A stretch of DNA of 64,000 nt from Prorocentrum cordatum (Eukaryota > Sar > Dinophyceae > Prorocentrales > Prorocentraceae): assembly GCA_963575745.1 (NCBI GenBank), contig CAUYUJ010014260.1:1122787-1186786 (forward strand), written 5' to 3'. Shown here piece by piece: positions 21,247-32,090 of the stretch (within the stretch, counting starts at the first letter, position 1; every line of letters begins with the position of its first letter). The notes under the pieces were generated by a model. It had not been told where the DNA came from. It did not search any database and saw only the letters and a list, made by a program, of their open reading frames with translations. The position numbers and the translations under genes are program-made.

Positions 21247-21559
21247 ATGCCTGGCGCGGATTTCTTGGATTGGCGCTGGGCGCGCCAGAGGCGCAGGCGC
21301 AGGCAGGGGGACCCCGGCGCAGATCCGAGAAAGCCGTGCGGCGCTCCGAGAACTGTGTTTATGCAAATGTGTAGTCGTCCACAGTCGCGAGATCGTGGTG
21401 CGAGGGCGGCCCGGAAGCTTTCCTACCCCGCGGGGCAGCGGCGCCCCGCGCCGTGTGCCAGCACCCCGCCGCAGGGCCTACAGGCCATCGGCGCCAGGGC
21501 GGGAGCGCTGTCCCTCAGGACTTGGCCCTGCGGGGCAGGCCGCAGCCCAGGGGGGAAGA

Positions 21560-21795
21560 AGAGGGGGGAGGAGGAGAAGGAGAAGGGGGAAGGAGGAGGA
21601 GGAGGAGGAGGAGGAGGAGGAGGAGGAGGAGGAGGAGGAGGAGGAGGAGGAGGAGAGGGGAGGAGGAGGAGGAGGAGGAGGAGGAGGAGCAGGAGGAGGA
21701 GAAGGAGAAGGGGGAAGGAGGAGGAGTTGGAGGAGGAGGAGGAGGAGCAGGAGGAGGAGAAGGAGGAGCAGGAGGAGGAGGAGGAGGAGGAGGAG
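21560..21795. repeat. (GGA)n tract
   Basis: About 235 bp of GGA with GAAGGAG and GCAGGAG interruptions. Confidence 0.95.
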
Positions 21796-21984
21796 GGGCC
21801 GACCCATGCAAACGCGGCTCAAGAGAGCGGAGCCGACCCGTGCGAGCGCGCGCCTGCAGCAGCGCGGCCCTCTCCGAGCCGCCTCCGCGTGGCTCCTCGC
21901 CGCTGCTGCCCTGAGCCCGGGCTGATTTTTTGTCGGCGGAGGGAGACGAAGAGGGATGGCCTCTCCCGCCCTGCTCCTGGCTCT

Positions 21985-22890
21985 CGCCGCCTCCTCCACT
22001 GCACCGCCTCGACCTCCATTCTTGTCTGCTCCCCCTCTGCCATTCTCAGCAGGCCTTGCGCACCCCGAGGCGAGTCGCTAGGGCGGGCTGGGCGGTCTCG
22101 CCGGAGCCTGCCTCACCATTTCATGATCCTTGAACTTAGCTGCCTCAACAGCTTCACGAGTGGAGGGCGGGTCGTTTTCAAGACGTGGCCATCGCCTCCG
22201 CGCCGCGCACCCTCGTCTGAAACACTCGATCGCGTTTCACGGGTGGAGCGCGGCTCCTTCTCAAAGTGTGGCTCTCGCCTCCGCGCGCTCGCACACTCGT
22301 GAAACGTCTACAGGATGGAGGGCGGATGGTTTCCAACGCGTGGCTTTCGCCCTGGCGCCGTGCACTCTCGTCGCAGACATGTTCCAGAGCTGCACGGGTG
22401 GAGGGCGGTGGTTCAAAATGCTGCTCTCGACGCAATGCCGCGCACATCCGGCCTGAACAGTTGCCGGAGCTTCACGGATGGAGGCCGCTTGCTGCTCCAC
22501 TTGGAGCTCTCGCCTCAGCGCTGCGCACGTTCGTCTTGCGAGTTCACAGCAGTTCGATGGACGTGTATCGCTAACGTTCCAGACGTGGTATGGTGGAACC
22601 ATGTGGGACTGTCGGTGCGTGAACGCCACGCTGATTCGCGGCGTCGATGGCCCAGGGATGGTGTTTCGGCACGGTGCAGGATCTTCAGGACGCAGCAGTA
22701 ACGTTGATTCGCGGCGATGGAATCCTAGGAACGGTGCTCTGGCACGGTTCAATTTGATCAGACGTTTATCTTCCAACGAGGCACCCCCATAGTCAGAATG
22801 AAACCTTGTAGGGATCTACAAAGAGGGAATTTGGAGGGGGGGGGTGATTGTAACATCGTTGACGAATATTGGGTTAACACTGGTCCCCCT
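21985..22890 (+). mobile_element. TCC-flanked composite element, copy A
   Basis: Order of modules: a TCC-rich leader with CCTCCATTC, a diverged head (GGTCTCGCCGGAGCCTGCCT at about 22100, then CATGATCCTTGAACTTAG), 4-5 tandem units near 83 bp (CACGrrTGGAGGGCGG starts at 22155, 22238, 22310, 22393, 22473), two units near 72 bp with CTGATTCGCGGCG and GTTGATTCGCGGCG, and a tail ending ACATCGTTGACGAATATTGG..ACACTGGTCC. TCC-rich sequence follows. No protein domain; apparently non-autonomous. Confidence 0.65.
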
Positions 22891-23590
22891 CCTGCTTCTC
22901 CACGTCCTCCTCATCCTCTTCCTCCTTTTCCTCCTCTCCATCACCCTGCATCCTCTTGACAGTTGGGGGAGGACAAAGCAAGCGAGGGAACGAGTGAGAA
23001 CGCATCTGGCTCCACTCCCTGAAGGGACGCGCCAATGTCGGGGCGCCGGCAAGAGCCGCGGTCCCATGGAGAAAAAATATAATGATCCCATGCCGCGGTC
23101 AGAAACCGAGTCTCCATATTTCGCCGTACTTCAATTTGTTCACCATCCGTGTCCAAAGCGTCGGCGTCGTCGCTGGCCCGGTCTCCCCCTTGCCCCTCTC
23201 ATCCTCATTCTCCTCTTCATCGTCCTCCTCCTCCACTTCCTTCTCCTACCACTCTTTCTCCTCCTTCTCCTGACGAACAGGACCGACGTCACCGGGTGCA
23301 ACTCTTCGGAATACGTTCACCAGATGTGTCCACGTGGTGTAGGAACTGATGTCACCGTGTCTTCTGTGTAGACTCCCCAGGAGGCCATGCTGCCCGCCAA
23401 GGTTGCGACATACGAGTGTGTTTCGGTAATGTGGTGTGATATCTGTAGTGTGCGCTAGGTGGTGTCGGCTGGAGGTGAAATTGACGCGGTGCTAGCTATG
23501 CGCTGTAAGCTATGGTGTGCAACATCTGCTGTGCGCGCCATGTGGTGCAAGCTATTTCCGTGGTGAAAACTGTGCGGTGGAAGCTACGCC
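22891..23590. other. No supported gene
   Basis: Interrupted TCC/TTC stretches near 22885-22945 and 23190-23275. The rest has GTGGTGTnnGCTATG-like phrases but no coding signal. Confidence 0.35.
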
Positions 23591-24065
23591 ACGGAAGCTC
23601 AGAGCAAGGGGGCCCCACGGGGCGGCACGCGCTGCAACGTGGCGCAACCTCGGCACGCCCCCCAGGCGCGGGGCGCCCAAGAAGCACCGACCAGGTGGCA
23701 ACATGGCGCAACCTTGACATACTCCCCAAGCGCGGGGCAACCACGAGGCGGCATGGGCAGCAACTTGGCGCAACCTCGGCATATCCGCAAGCGCGGGGCG
23801 CTCACGAGACGCCCAAGAGGCAGCACGGGCGGCAACGCGACGCAACCTCGGCAGACCCCTTAGCGCACGGGGCGCCCAAGCGGCAGCACGGACGGCAACG
23901 TGGCTCAGCCTCGGCATCCCCCTCAAACGCGGGGCGCGCGGGGCGCCTACGAGACTCCCACGAGGCGGCACGGGAGGCAACGTGGCCGAACCTCGGCATA
24001 CTCACGAGCGCGGGGCGCCCACGAAGCGCCAACGATGCGGCATGGCCCGCCACGTGGCGAACACC
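23590..24065. repeat. About 62-bp tandem repeat
   Basis: Seven units containing TGGCGCAACCTCGGCATAC and AAGCGCGGGGCGCCCACGAG. Starts near 23643, 23706, 23768, 23840, 23902 and 23985 give spacings of 62-63 bp with two longer ones. Confidence 0.85.
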
Positions 24066-24299
24066 TGGAACACCAACCACTTGCCTTGTCGACAAGAAGT
24101 GAGAAACCCCTGAATGAAAGCACCGATCTGAGAAGCAGAAGCATGCAGACCACGCAGGCGCCCGGGCTGGCCGGGCGAAGCGGGCGGGCGAGCAGGGACT
24201 GGGGCGGCAGACGCGGAGCGGGCGAGGGCAACTGCAGGCAGATGGGCAGCGCCACGGCGCGGGTCCGCGAGGAGAGGGTGCGGCCACGAGGAAGAGACG

Positions 24300-24540
24300 G
24301 CCGCCTCGGCGGGGCGGCCGCCCGGGCTGCGCAGGCGGAACAGCTGGATGGGGCCGCTGGGCACTCGTTTGTGTGCTGCCCTCCACTCGACAGGCTGAGA
24401 CTGGCAGAGTTAAAAAGCAAGGCTCCCGCCCCGCCTCGCACGTCCTGCATGCCGCGGCCGCCGGGGCGGCCGCCCAGGCAGCGCAGGTGGAATGGCTGGA
24501 TGGGGCCATTGGGTCGGCGTTTTTGTTAGTGGCTGTTCCA
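24300..24540. repeat. About 155-bp direct duplication
   Basis: GGGGCGGCCGCCC, GCGCAGG and GGCTGGATGGGGCC appear in the same order at about 24314-24355 and 24466-24515. The two copies differ at many positions. Confidence 0.6.
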
Positions 24541-24744
24541 CACCAGGGAGGTTGCTGGGGCTGTTCGGTCTAAGCGAACAAGCCCCCGACCCGCCTCCCA
24601 CACCCCGCATACCGCGACGGCTAGGCCCAAAGTGTGCTGGCGCTCCCCGGGTATCCCGCCTTGCGTCTTCGACGAATTGCGACTTCATACCGTGGCCGCC
24701 AGGTCCGAAGCGGCACGGTGCTCCCTGGTGATCCCGCCTCGCGC

Positions 24745-25012
24745 TCTCGGGCGGGGATCGCTTGAAGCATAATACCCTGTTGCTTCCTTGTTTGTGCTGC
24801 TAGTGCTTTCATGCGCTGTGCTTCTTTCTCGGAAGGGGGGGGCCGTCGGGGTCGTCGGACACTGGGCCGATGGGGTGGGCCCCAGGTGGAACGACGCGCT
24901 GCGGCTTGGTCGTCGGCGCGCGCCCTTTCGGGTAGATCTTCCGCCCCGCCGTGGTCGGCCCGCCGCCGCGCGCGTCTGCCGCGTTCTGGTCTGGTCGGCC
25001 GGGCCCGCTCAC
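24745..25012 (-). pseudogene. Hypothetical exon with an apparent frameshift in a C8 run
   Basis: The minus strand reads AGRKIYPKGRAPTTKPQRVV and PGAHPIGPVSDDPDGPP. Beyond the homopolymer at 24842-24835 it continues protein-like in another frame: EKEAQRMKALAAQTRKQQ then GIMLQAIPARE. A one-base length error or mutation in the C8 run would explain the switch. The family is not recognised. Lys/Arg-rich and helical composition in the second half suggests a nucleic-acid-binding or structural tail, but this is weak. It may belong to the same gene as the exon candidate just upstream (25579-25400). Confidence 0.35.
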
Positions 25013-25399
25013 CCCGCACCAGAGCGCACCGGCTCCAGGGGCAGGGGCCCCCGAAGTCTGGATTCGGTCTCCTCAGCCGTCCCCTCGTCAGCATTCCTGG
25101 GCCCTTCCTCCCCCCTGCTCCTCCCTCGTCGTCCCTCGGCGCACCTCCCCGATCAGACAGTGGGTCGGTGCTCCCTCCTCCTCCTGCTCATCCTCGACCC
25201 GGTCCTCCTTTGTTGCTCGGCGGCCGCGTGCGCAACACCGCGGCGGGTTTGACACGTCGCAGCAAACGCACCCGCGCGCGCGCGCGCCCGGAAAGACAAG
25301 CAAGGCAAGGGAAACGGCCTGGACAGGGTATACCCCAGAGGCAGCCTCGCCCACCCGCGGGGGACTGCGCAGGGTCAGATGGCGACCCCTCCTCCACTT

Positions 25400-25579
25400 C
25401 CTCATCCCCAGCGTCCTTCCCTTCCGCCCCCCTCCTGCTGGAGCCCCCTCCTCCTCACCCTCACCCCCTTCCATCTCCTCGCCCTTCATTGCCTGGGCCC
25501 CCCTGGCCGCTGCCTCCGAAGACAGGGCGGACGCCGCGTCCCGTGGCTGCAGCGGCTCCTCTTGCGCAGAGGCCTGGAC
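25400..25579 (-). CDS. Hypothetical exon
   Basis: After an acceptor CACGTCGGCCAG at 25580 the minus strand reads VQASAQEEPLQPRDAASALS and EAAARGAQAMKGEE, then a Gly/Glu-rich segment. The composition (Ala/Gln/Glu-rich, probably helical or disordered) differs from the Arg/Pro noise around it. The downstream end is undefined. I do not recognise it. Confidence 0.3.
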
Positions 25580-26185
25580 CTGGCCGACGTGACGGGCGGG
25601 GGTGCAAGACAAGCGAGACATACGACTGGGATCGGGGTGAAGAGCAGCAACAGCAGCGCGGCGAATGCGAAGCTGATCGCGATACGTTTGATAACGGTAC
25701 GTCCTTGTTCTTCGCGCGCCCATCCCTTGCTTCCATGAAACATGCCATTCGATGTGTCTCCGTACGTGCACCCCATGATTTCGATGTCCAACCTCTTCTT
25801 CCTCTTCGACTGTGCCTTGCGCAGGCGGGGCATCTGCTCCGTACCGGATGTGGCGTCTCGACGAAGACCTTAACATGACGGACGCTGCACTTGCGAACAC
25901 CCCGGAGTCGGCATGCAACCTACACGGAACGACTATTGGGGACCAACGGGATATTTCTTCCGAGCCGTACCTTTACCCGTGCCGCTCGCGGGGGAAACAT
26001 CTCCACGCACACTTTAGTTGGGCTGGCGGAGAGGGTATCATAGCATCTGCAACTGCGATTCCTGCTCGACTCCACGCTGCCAGACAGATGCTATTCTTCA
26101 ACATTGCTGTTTTCCACAGTGCTGCTGCAAGGAATCATGCCGGCGCTCTGCTGCATGCCGCTCACTGCCGCTGCTCGTGGCTAGG
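25580..26185. other. No supported gene
   Basis: Mixed-composition sequence with overlapping ORFs and no recognisable features. Confidence 0.4.
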
Positions 26186-26189
26186 GGAG

Positions 26190-26252
26190 GAGGAGGAGGA
26201 GGAGGAGGAGGAGGAGGAGGAGGAGGAGGAGGAGGAGGAGAACGACGACGAC
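26190..26252. repeat. (GGA)n tract
   Basis: About 50 bp of GGA followed by a short (GAC)n. Confidence 0.95.
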
Positions 26253-26498
26253 GACGAGGAGGACGAAGAGAAGGAGGGAGGGAGGACCCCGAGCTCGCGA
26301 AAGTTGCTCGCATCTCCCGCTCGAGCGGCCCCCTCGGGCAGCTGGGCTTGAAGAGGAAGGGATGCTGACGAGGAAGGGGAGGGGATAGGGGTATGTCGGG
26401 CATGTCCTCCTACAGGCGGAGCTTGGAGGACAAATGACAAATACTCGAAACATGCCGAATCCGCTCAGAAAATAATGTTAGGAAATAATAAAGGACAT

Positions 26499-26499
<1 letters not shown>

Positions 26500-26530
<31 letters not shown>

Positions 26531-26592
26531 GAGGAGGAGGAGGAGGAGGAGGAGGAGGAGGAGGAGGAGGAGGAGGAGGAGGAGGAGGGGAG
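26500..26592. repeat. (GGA)n tract
   Basis: About 90 bp of pure GGA. Confidence 0.95.
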
Positions 26593-26726
26593 GGGATGGG
26601 ATCCGACTCGGCTCGCTCCGACGCGCCAATATGTCCAGTGTCTCGTGCCAGCAGAAGAGCGCAGAGAAATGCCCCTCGCGGGCCCCAAAGGGCGGTTTGC
26701 CTCCTCGTGTTCCTCATCTTGCTCGT

Positions 26727-27400
26727 CCTCCTCCCCCTCCTCCTCCTCCATTCCTTTTCCTTCTCAATAATGCCGCCCTGACGCACCTGAGAGTTGGTCG
26801 AAACGGCGGGCCAGGTGTTTCGCCTGAGACTTCCTCACCACTTATGATCCTGAAACTTGAGCGTTGCAAGAGAGTCACGGGTGGAGGGCGGTCCGCATTT
26901 AAACTGTGGCTCTCGCCCTCGCGCCGCGCACACTTGTCTGAAACACTTGCAAAAACTTCACGAATGGAGGAATGGTCCGTTGTCAAAATGCGGCTCTCGC
27001 CTTAGCGCCGCGCGCATTTCACTTTTGTAACAGATTCACGGATGGAGGGCGGTGCTATGTCAACATGTGGCTCTCCCCTCAGCGGCGTGCGCATTCGTCG
27101 TCAGAGTTTGCAAGAGGACGGCCAGGGCGCAACAGTCACGTTGATTCGCGGTGTTGAGATCCCAGGAATGGTGATCTGGCAGTACTCACGGTCGTCAAGA
27201 CACACAAAGATAGGTGACTTGCGGCGTTGAAGATCCAAGAATGGCGTTCTGGCGCAACTTCAGATGTTCAGCGGTTGTTTTCCACCGGGCATTTCCCTCA
27301 ATGGAAATGAATCCGTGCTGGAGCCTACGAATAGGGAACTTGCAGGGAGGGCATAGTGCAATATCGTTGATGAGTTTTGCGTTTACACTGGTTTTCCTCC
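26727..27400 (+). mobile_element. TCC-flanked composite element, copy B
   Basis: Best-preserved plus copy. TCC leader, CTCCTCCATTCCTTTTCCTT then CTCAATAATG, head CAGGTGTTTCGCCTGAGACT (26812), CACTTATGATCCTGAAACTT, 83-bp units at 26876, 26959 and 27037, then GTTGATTCGCGGTGTTGAGA (27139) and a 72-bp copy of that segment at 27212. The tail contains GGGCATTTCCCTCAATGGAA, CAATATCGTTGATGAG and TTTACACTGG, then TCC-rich DNA. No ORF of interest. Confidence 0.75.
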
Positions 27401-28060
27401 TCCCCCTCCTTCTTCTTCTCCCTTCGCCCCCATTCTCCATGGATCGGCCGAGGTTTGTTTCAATATACGTTTGCTGTTTCCCGTCAGCTCCCGGCAGGGC
27501 TTTTGAACTGGCCGGTGGGGTAATTCTACGATTGCGAATGACGCGGAATCAGCCGCGCACCGCCAAGAAAGGTCAAACGAAGTGCAAAACCGCGCGAATG
27601 CAAGGCAGCGGAAGAAGGAAACGGGCCACGGCCGGTGGGGATACTTTTTGGTCGGCGGCCTCGTGAAGCGGGTCAAAAGGCGTCCAAACTCTCGCCGGGC
27701 CACGGCTAGGCAGGGAAAAACGTAAACTGGTGGGGATACGCGAAGCGTGAAGAATCCCACCTGCCCTCCGGGCGTGGGTGTTTTTCCCAACAGGCCTCCG
27801 GGCGTAGGTGATTTAACAAATTGTGTCTTCTCTTTGCCAAGACCCTCCCTTCCCCTGCTCGGTGGAGGGCTTTATCACTGTTCCCTATTAGTGTACACCC
27901 CTCCCCCAGGCGACTGGCAGCCAACCAGGGACAATGCGGCCCCCCCCACCATCTTTGTAGAAACAATGCAAAACACACTCTGCCTCCAAATTCGAAGCAT
28001 GCGCAGCCAACCCGATGCGGCCTCACCCCACCATCCCTTTCAACAAACAATACAGAGTAC
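27401..28060. other. No supported gene
   Basis: Contains CTGGTGGGGATACGCGAAGC at 27727, a phrase that recurs at 32851, and a duplicated CCTCCGGGCGTrGGTG near 27770-27810. Confidence 0.4.
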
Positions 28061-28061
28061 A

Positions 28062-28262
28062 CTTGGTGGCGGCGGCGGCTGCGGCGGCTGCGGCGGCGGC
28101 ACCGGTTGCGGCGGCTGCGGCGGTGGCGGCGGCGGTGGCGGGGGCGGCGGCGGGGGCGGCGGCGCCGGCGGCGGCGGCGGTGGAGGCGGGGGCGGCGGCG
28201 GCGGCAGCGGTGGCGGCAGGGGCTGCGGCGGCAGCGGCTGCGGCGGCGGCGATTCGGAAGCG
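28062..28262. repeat. (GGC)n tract
   Basis: About 200 bp of GGC/GCT triplets with GGGGGC interruptions; poly-Gly or poly-Ala in translation. I find no flanking gene evidence. Confidence 0.95.
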
Positions 28263-28770
28263 GGGCGGCGGCGGCGGCGGAAGCGGCGGAAGCGGCCGAA
28301 GTCGGGAGCCAAGTCGGGAGCCAAGTCGGGAGAAGTCGAATCGGCGGAGATCGACAGACTAGGAAGGCCTCCTTCGCGAAACCGATCTCCAGATCGGAAT
28401 CCGACGCCGAATCTCATCGACAACGATCGAAATCGAGTCGAATCGATCTGCAAGGCTCGAGAAGAGCCATGTCTCCTCTGCCCGTGGCCGCGAGGTCCCC
28501 GCCTGCTGCGCGGCCAGCGCGGCCGCAACGCTCCCAGCCACGCCGCCGGCTGCGGCCGCGACCACGTCGGCCGCCGGGGAGGGGCGAGGGGACGTCGGCG
28601 CGGCACCTTCCGGGGGGTGGTCGTCGTCGTCGTTCCCGGCGGGGAAAGTGGGTCAAGCTGGGCGTGCCCGCGCCATATCTGACACCCGACCCCCCCGCCC
28701 AGCCGGCTTGGGTGTTCCAGATGCCCTGGTGCCACTAGGTCAGCCCAACATGTGGTGCACAATCAAGAAG
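28263..28770. other. No supported gene; AAGTCGGGAGCC and GATCGAAATCG short repeats
   Basis: Direct repeats of AAGTCGGGAGCC at 28300-28330 and GAATCGA/GATCGAAATCGA at 28335-28450. Further on the sequence is GC-rich with no trusted ORF. Confidence 0.4.
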
Positions 28771-29712
28771 ACGGGGAGGAGGAGGACCAGTGTAAACCCA
28801 AGAGTCATCAACGATGTTGGAATGAACCCTCCCTCCAAGCTCCCTCTTCATAGGCCCCTACAACGGTTCATTTCCATTGAAGGAGTTGCCTCGGTGGAAA
28901 ACAACGATTTGCAGATCTTGAAGCATGAAAAAAAAACATGGTTTTCGGGATTTCAACGCCGCGGGTCAACCTGACTGCTGCGTCTTGGCGATTCGGAATC
29001 GTGCCAGAGCCCCATTTCTGGGATTGCAACACCGCGAATCAGCATAACTGTTGCACCCGCATAATCCTGAATCCTGCGGAAGCACAATATCTTGCACGTT
29101 CATTGTATGGGAATCCGTGAAACTCTTGCAAAGTTTGAAAACGAATGTGCGCGGCGCTGCGGCGAGGGTCACATTTTGAGAAGGAGCCGCTCTGAATCCG
29201 TGACATTCTTGCAAATGTTAAAAACGAATGTAAGCGGCGCTAAAGCGAGAACCACATGTTGAAAAGGAGCCGCCCTCAATCCGTGAAGTTCTTGAAAATG
29301 TTGAGAACGAATGCGCGCGGCGCTAAGGCGAGAGCCACATTTTGAGAAGGAGCCGCTCTGAATCCGTGAAATTCTTGCAAATGTTAAAGACGAGTGCAAA
29401 CGGCGCTAATGCGAGAATCACATGTTGAAAAGGAGCCGTCCTCAATCCGTGCAGCTCTTGCACAGTTTGAAAACGAATGTGCGAGGCGCTAAGGCTACAG
29501 CCACATGTTGAAACCGACCCGCCCTCCATCTGTGAAACTGTTGCCAGTTTTAAAGCTTCAGAGTCATACATGGTAAGAAATCTCAGGCGAAACGCCCGGC
29601 CCGCCCTGAAAACTGCCCTCGGGGTGCGACAGTGAGAAATTGTCTACAAGGAGAAGGAATGGAGGAGGAGGAAGAGGAGGAGGAGGAGAACGAGGAGAAG
29701 GAGGAGGAGTTC
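28771..29712 (-). mobile_element. TCC-flanked composite element, copy C
   Basis: Minus-strand copy in the same module order. (TCC)n and CTCCATTCCTTCTCCTTG (29712-29650), head GGGCGTTTCGCCTGAGATTT (about 29600), five 83-bp units (plus-strand starts 29114, 29197, 29280, 29363, 29446) and a partial sixth, then two 72-bp segments (GCTGATTCGCGGTGTTG, GTTGACCCGCGGCGTTG). The tail holds CAACGATGTTGG and TCATTTCCATTGAAG, ending GTTTACACTGGTCCTCCTCC at 28780. The 83-bp period is not a multiple of three, so a coding role is unlikely. Confidence 0.75.
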
Positions 29713-30061
29713 CGCCGTATCGACCAGGTCTGCAGATGGCTCCTCGTCTTGCTGGGCGTGTTCCTGCTACTGGTGGCGCTGCGCTGTCAGCAGGCGGGCA
29801 CAGACGGGTCGGAGTGGGCCACGGCGGCGGCTCCGGCCTCAACGCCACCATCGATCAAGAGCTACAGAGCATGGAACATATCGGCACGAAGACGAACAAC
29901 GCCCATCTGCTCCACTCTTGCAGGTTTGAACGCGAGCGCCGGGCGTGTCCATCGGCATGGGTGCGCACGCAGTGGCTGATGCAGCTCATGCGCGCCTCCA
30001 GGCGCTTGTGTATGTGTGTGTGCGTGCGTGCGTGCGTGCGTGCGTGTGTGTGTGTGTGGTG

Positions 30062-30763
30062 GCCCTTTTGAACGGAGCCTCGCTGCGGGAATGGTCGCAC
30101 AACGACCTGTGGGCGCTGCTGGCGCCGTTCTGCCAGTCGGGCTTCGCCGTCGCCTGGTGGGTAAAAGGCCACCTCGACGCGCGGGAAGCGGCGGAGCGAG
30201 GGGTCTCCGACCAGGTCAGGCGCGGCAGCGCCGAGGCGGACCGGCTCGCTGGGGCGGCGGCCACGGCCCGTCTCCCCGCGGCGGGGTTCCTGCAGGCGCG
30301 CGGGGTCCAGCTGAACGCGCTGGCAGTGCTGCCGCCGATGCTCGCCGAGGTCGAGCTCGCGGCCGCGAAGGCCAAACGCAGCAACGTTGGCCTGGGCCTG
30401 GGCCCCCGCGTGCAACGGCGCTGGGCTGGGCCCCGCCCTCGCTGGCGGCTGGGCAGGCGTGCCCCTCGGGTAGCGGGCGACGCGGCCGTGGCCGCCGCGG
30501 TCGCCCCCCGCGGCCAGGGCCGTGTGGCCGCCGCGCCACAACATGGTGGCGCCGCAGCGGCGCAGGCGCTCTTCGCCGGCAGCGCCTGGCGGGCGCACGT
30601 GGCCTCGCAGGGGCCTGGCTGGATCGCCTGCCTCCGCCGCGGGTGCTGGGCACCGCGGTGGCAGGCCCTCGCGGGACGCCCGTGTGGCGGGCGTGTGCCG
30701 GTCCTCCCGCCACGCGCGGACGCGCTGCTGTTCGTGCCGGCGGTGCGCGCGGGTGGCGCGTAG
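30062..30763 (+). pseudogene. LINE remnant: RNase H-like C-terminal segment
   Basis: The plus strand reads SHNDLWALLAPFCQSG, WWVKGHLDAREAAERG and RRGSAEADRLAGAAA. This fits the C-terminal half of RNase H as carried by dinoflagellate non-LTR retrotransposons: a VK-G-H-L core followed by a G/S-N/A-E-x-AD-x-LA segment. A downstream Arg/Ala-rich tail runs to a stop at 30761-30763. The catalytic TDGS half and the reverse transcriptase are missing, and a (GTGC)n tract abuts the 5' end. It is a 5'-truncated, probably dead fragment. RNase H here would have removed RNA from the cDNA hybrid during retroposition. Confidence 0.55.
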
Positions 30764-30918
30764 GCCGCGTGGCGGGCCGCTCTGCGTGAACGCCTCGTTG
30801 AGCGGCCGGGGGCGCCAGATTAATTCAGGCAGATTCGTCGGGGCGCGTGCTGGGGCGCGTTCCTCCCCCGCCTTTCCTCCCTCCCTTCTCCCTCATCGCC
30901 ACAGGGCTTCTTCGCGCT

Positions 30919-30920
<2 letters not shown>

Positions 30921-30954
<34 letters not shown>

Positions 30955-30955
30955 A
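30921..30955. repeat. (TA)n microsatellite
   Basis: Pure TA run between the two LINE remnants. Confidence 0.95.
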
Positions 30956-31009
30956 TATGTGTGTATGTGTGTACGTGGTTGTCTCGCATTGCGTGTCAGC
31001 GGCCACCGA

Positions 31010-31870
31010 GAAGCTGGAAGGCATCAGCCAGGACGGACCAGCAGACGAATATCGTTGCTGAGTTCATGGGCCATGTCGAGGTTGCCACTAGCGAGTGCAA
31101 CAAAAACGGTCAAGGTGCTCCATGCCCGTACAGTCGGCGTCGAAGCAATTCGTGGCAAGCAGGGTGAGCCGGCGGTCCCGATGCTCCACGTCACAAGGAT
31201 TTTGGACTGGACATTTGAGGTTCTCATCGAGGACGAGGGCATTTTCGACTGGAAGGAGGTCAGTGAGGCCACCTTAGATAATAAGGCGTAGCTCGCAGAG
31301 AGGAAGCAATTCTTGGGGGATGGCCTTAAGCCAGTCACCCAGAACCTATTCGGCGGAGTTCGACTGAAAGCAGAAGCTCTGGCTCAACAGCACCAGGACC
31401 ATGTCTCCAGGTTTGCGAAGAAGCGCAAGCCCGATGGCATCGGGCTCGCAGGAATCACAGGCGGCGGTGGATGCAGTCAAGAATGCCCCCGCGGGGGTCG
31501 TTGTGGATGCAGATGCCTCTGAATCGCCAGCGCCCGCTAATGCCCTTTCCCGCACCCAAGCGGCGCTTGGTGCCTTGGGGGCAGCCAACCCGCCGTCAGA
31601 TCTTTAACGATATCCTAGCTTGCCTCGCTGCCTACTCTGGGGAATCACCCCCTCCTTCGCGTGAGCCTCCCACCACTCCCCCCAAGGCCCCAGCTGGGAC
31701 GCAACGTCGTGAGTTTGTGGTTACGAGCGCAAATGCCACTGGCTAAAAGCCTATTTGCATTTGTTTCCGCGAACGGGTCCCGGGCGCGGGCGGACGTCCT
31801 CCTGCTTCAGGAGATCGCTCGGCCCCCCTTCTTAATCCCACCAGCCCTCTGGGCGTCGGTGGTTTGGAAG
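31010..31870 (+). pseudogene. LINE-like remnant with an endonuclease start
   Basis: A plus-strand segment reads TKTVKVLHARTVGVEAIRG and MLHVTRILDWTFEVLIEDEG, stops at a TAG (31289-31291), and continues in the same frame (KQFLGDGLKPVTQNLFGGV, AQQHQDHVSRFAKKRKPDG). Frame shifts follow. Near 31720-31840 the frames together give FVVTSANATG and ADVLLLQE, the usual start of the exonuclease-endonuclease-phosphatase domain of LINE ORF2 (TxNA..W, then LLLQE). I infer a decayed ORF1 plus the beginning of ORF2. The rest of the endonuclease and the reverse transcriptase are absent. Confidence 0.45.
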
Positions 31871-32090
31871 GTTTCCTCTTCCACCCCTCCTTCTTCCCAT
31901 TCGGGGAGGGTTTCCCCCCCCCCCTACCTTCTCCCCTGGACCTGGACGGGGGGGGGGCGCGAGGTGTCAGGGCGTCCAAAAAGGCCTCGGCGAGGAAGCC
32001 AACATCATTTGTTTTACTATGGTTTTGGCCCCATTTTGGCCTCCTGAAGGGGGTCTGTAATTAGCACCCCCCCCTCCTGTGATCGATCTC
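31871..32090. other. No supported gene
   Basis: CT/CCC-rich, then a short GC-rich stretch. Nothing recognised. Confidence 0.4.

Noticed and set aside
29632-29979. Plus-strand ORF with a membrane-like segment (WLLVLLGVFLLLVALRC)
   Set aside because: It begins in the GGA tract of the reversed composite element, has no start context and no neighbours; the hydrophobic stretch alone is not enough.
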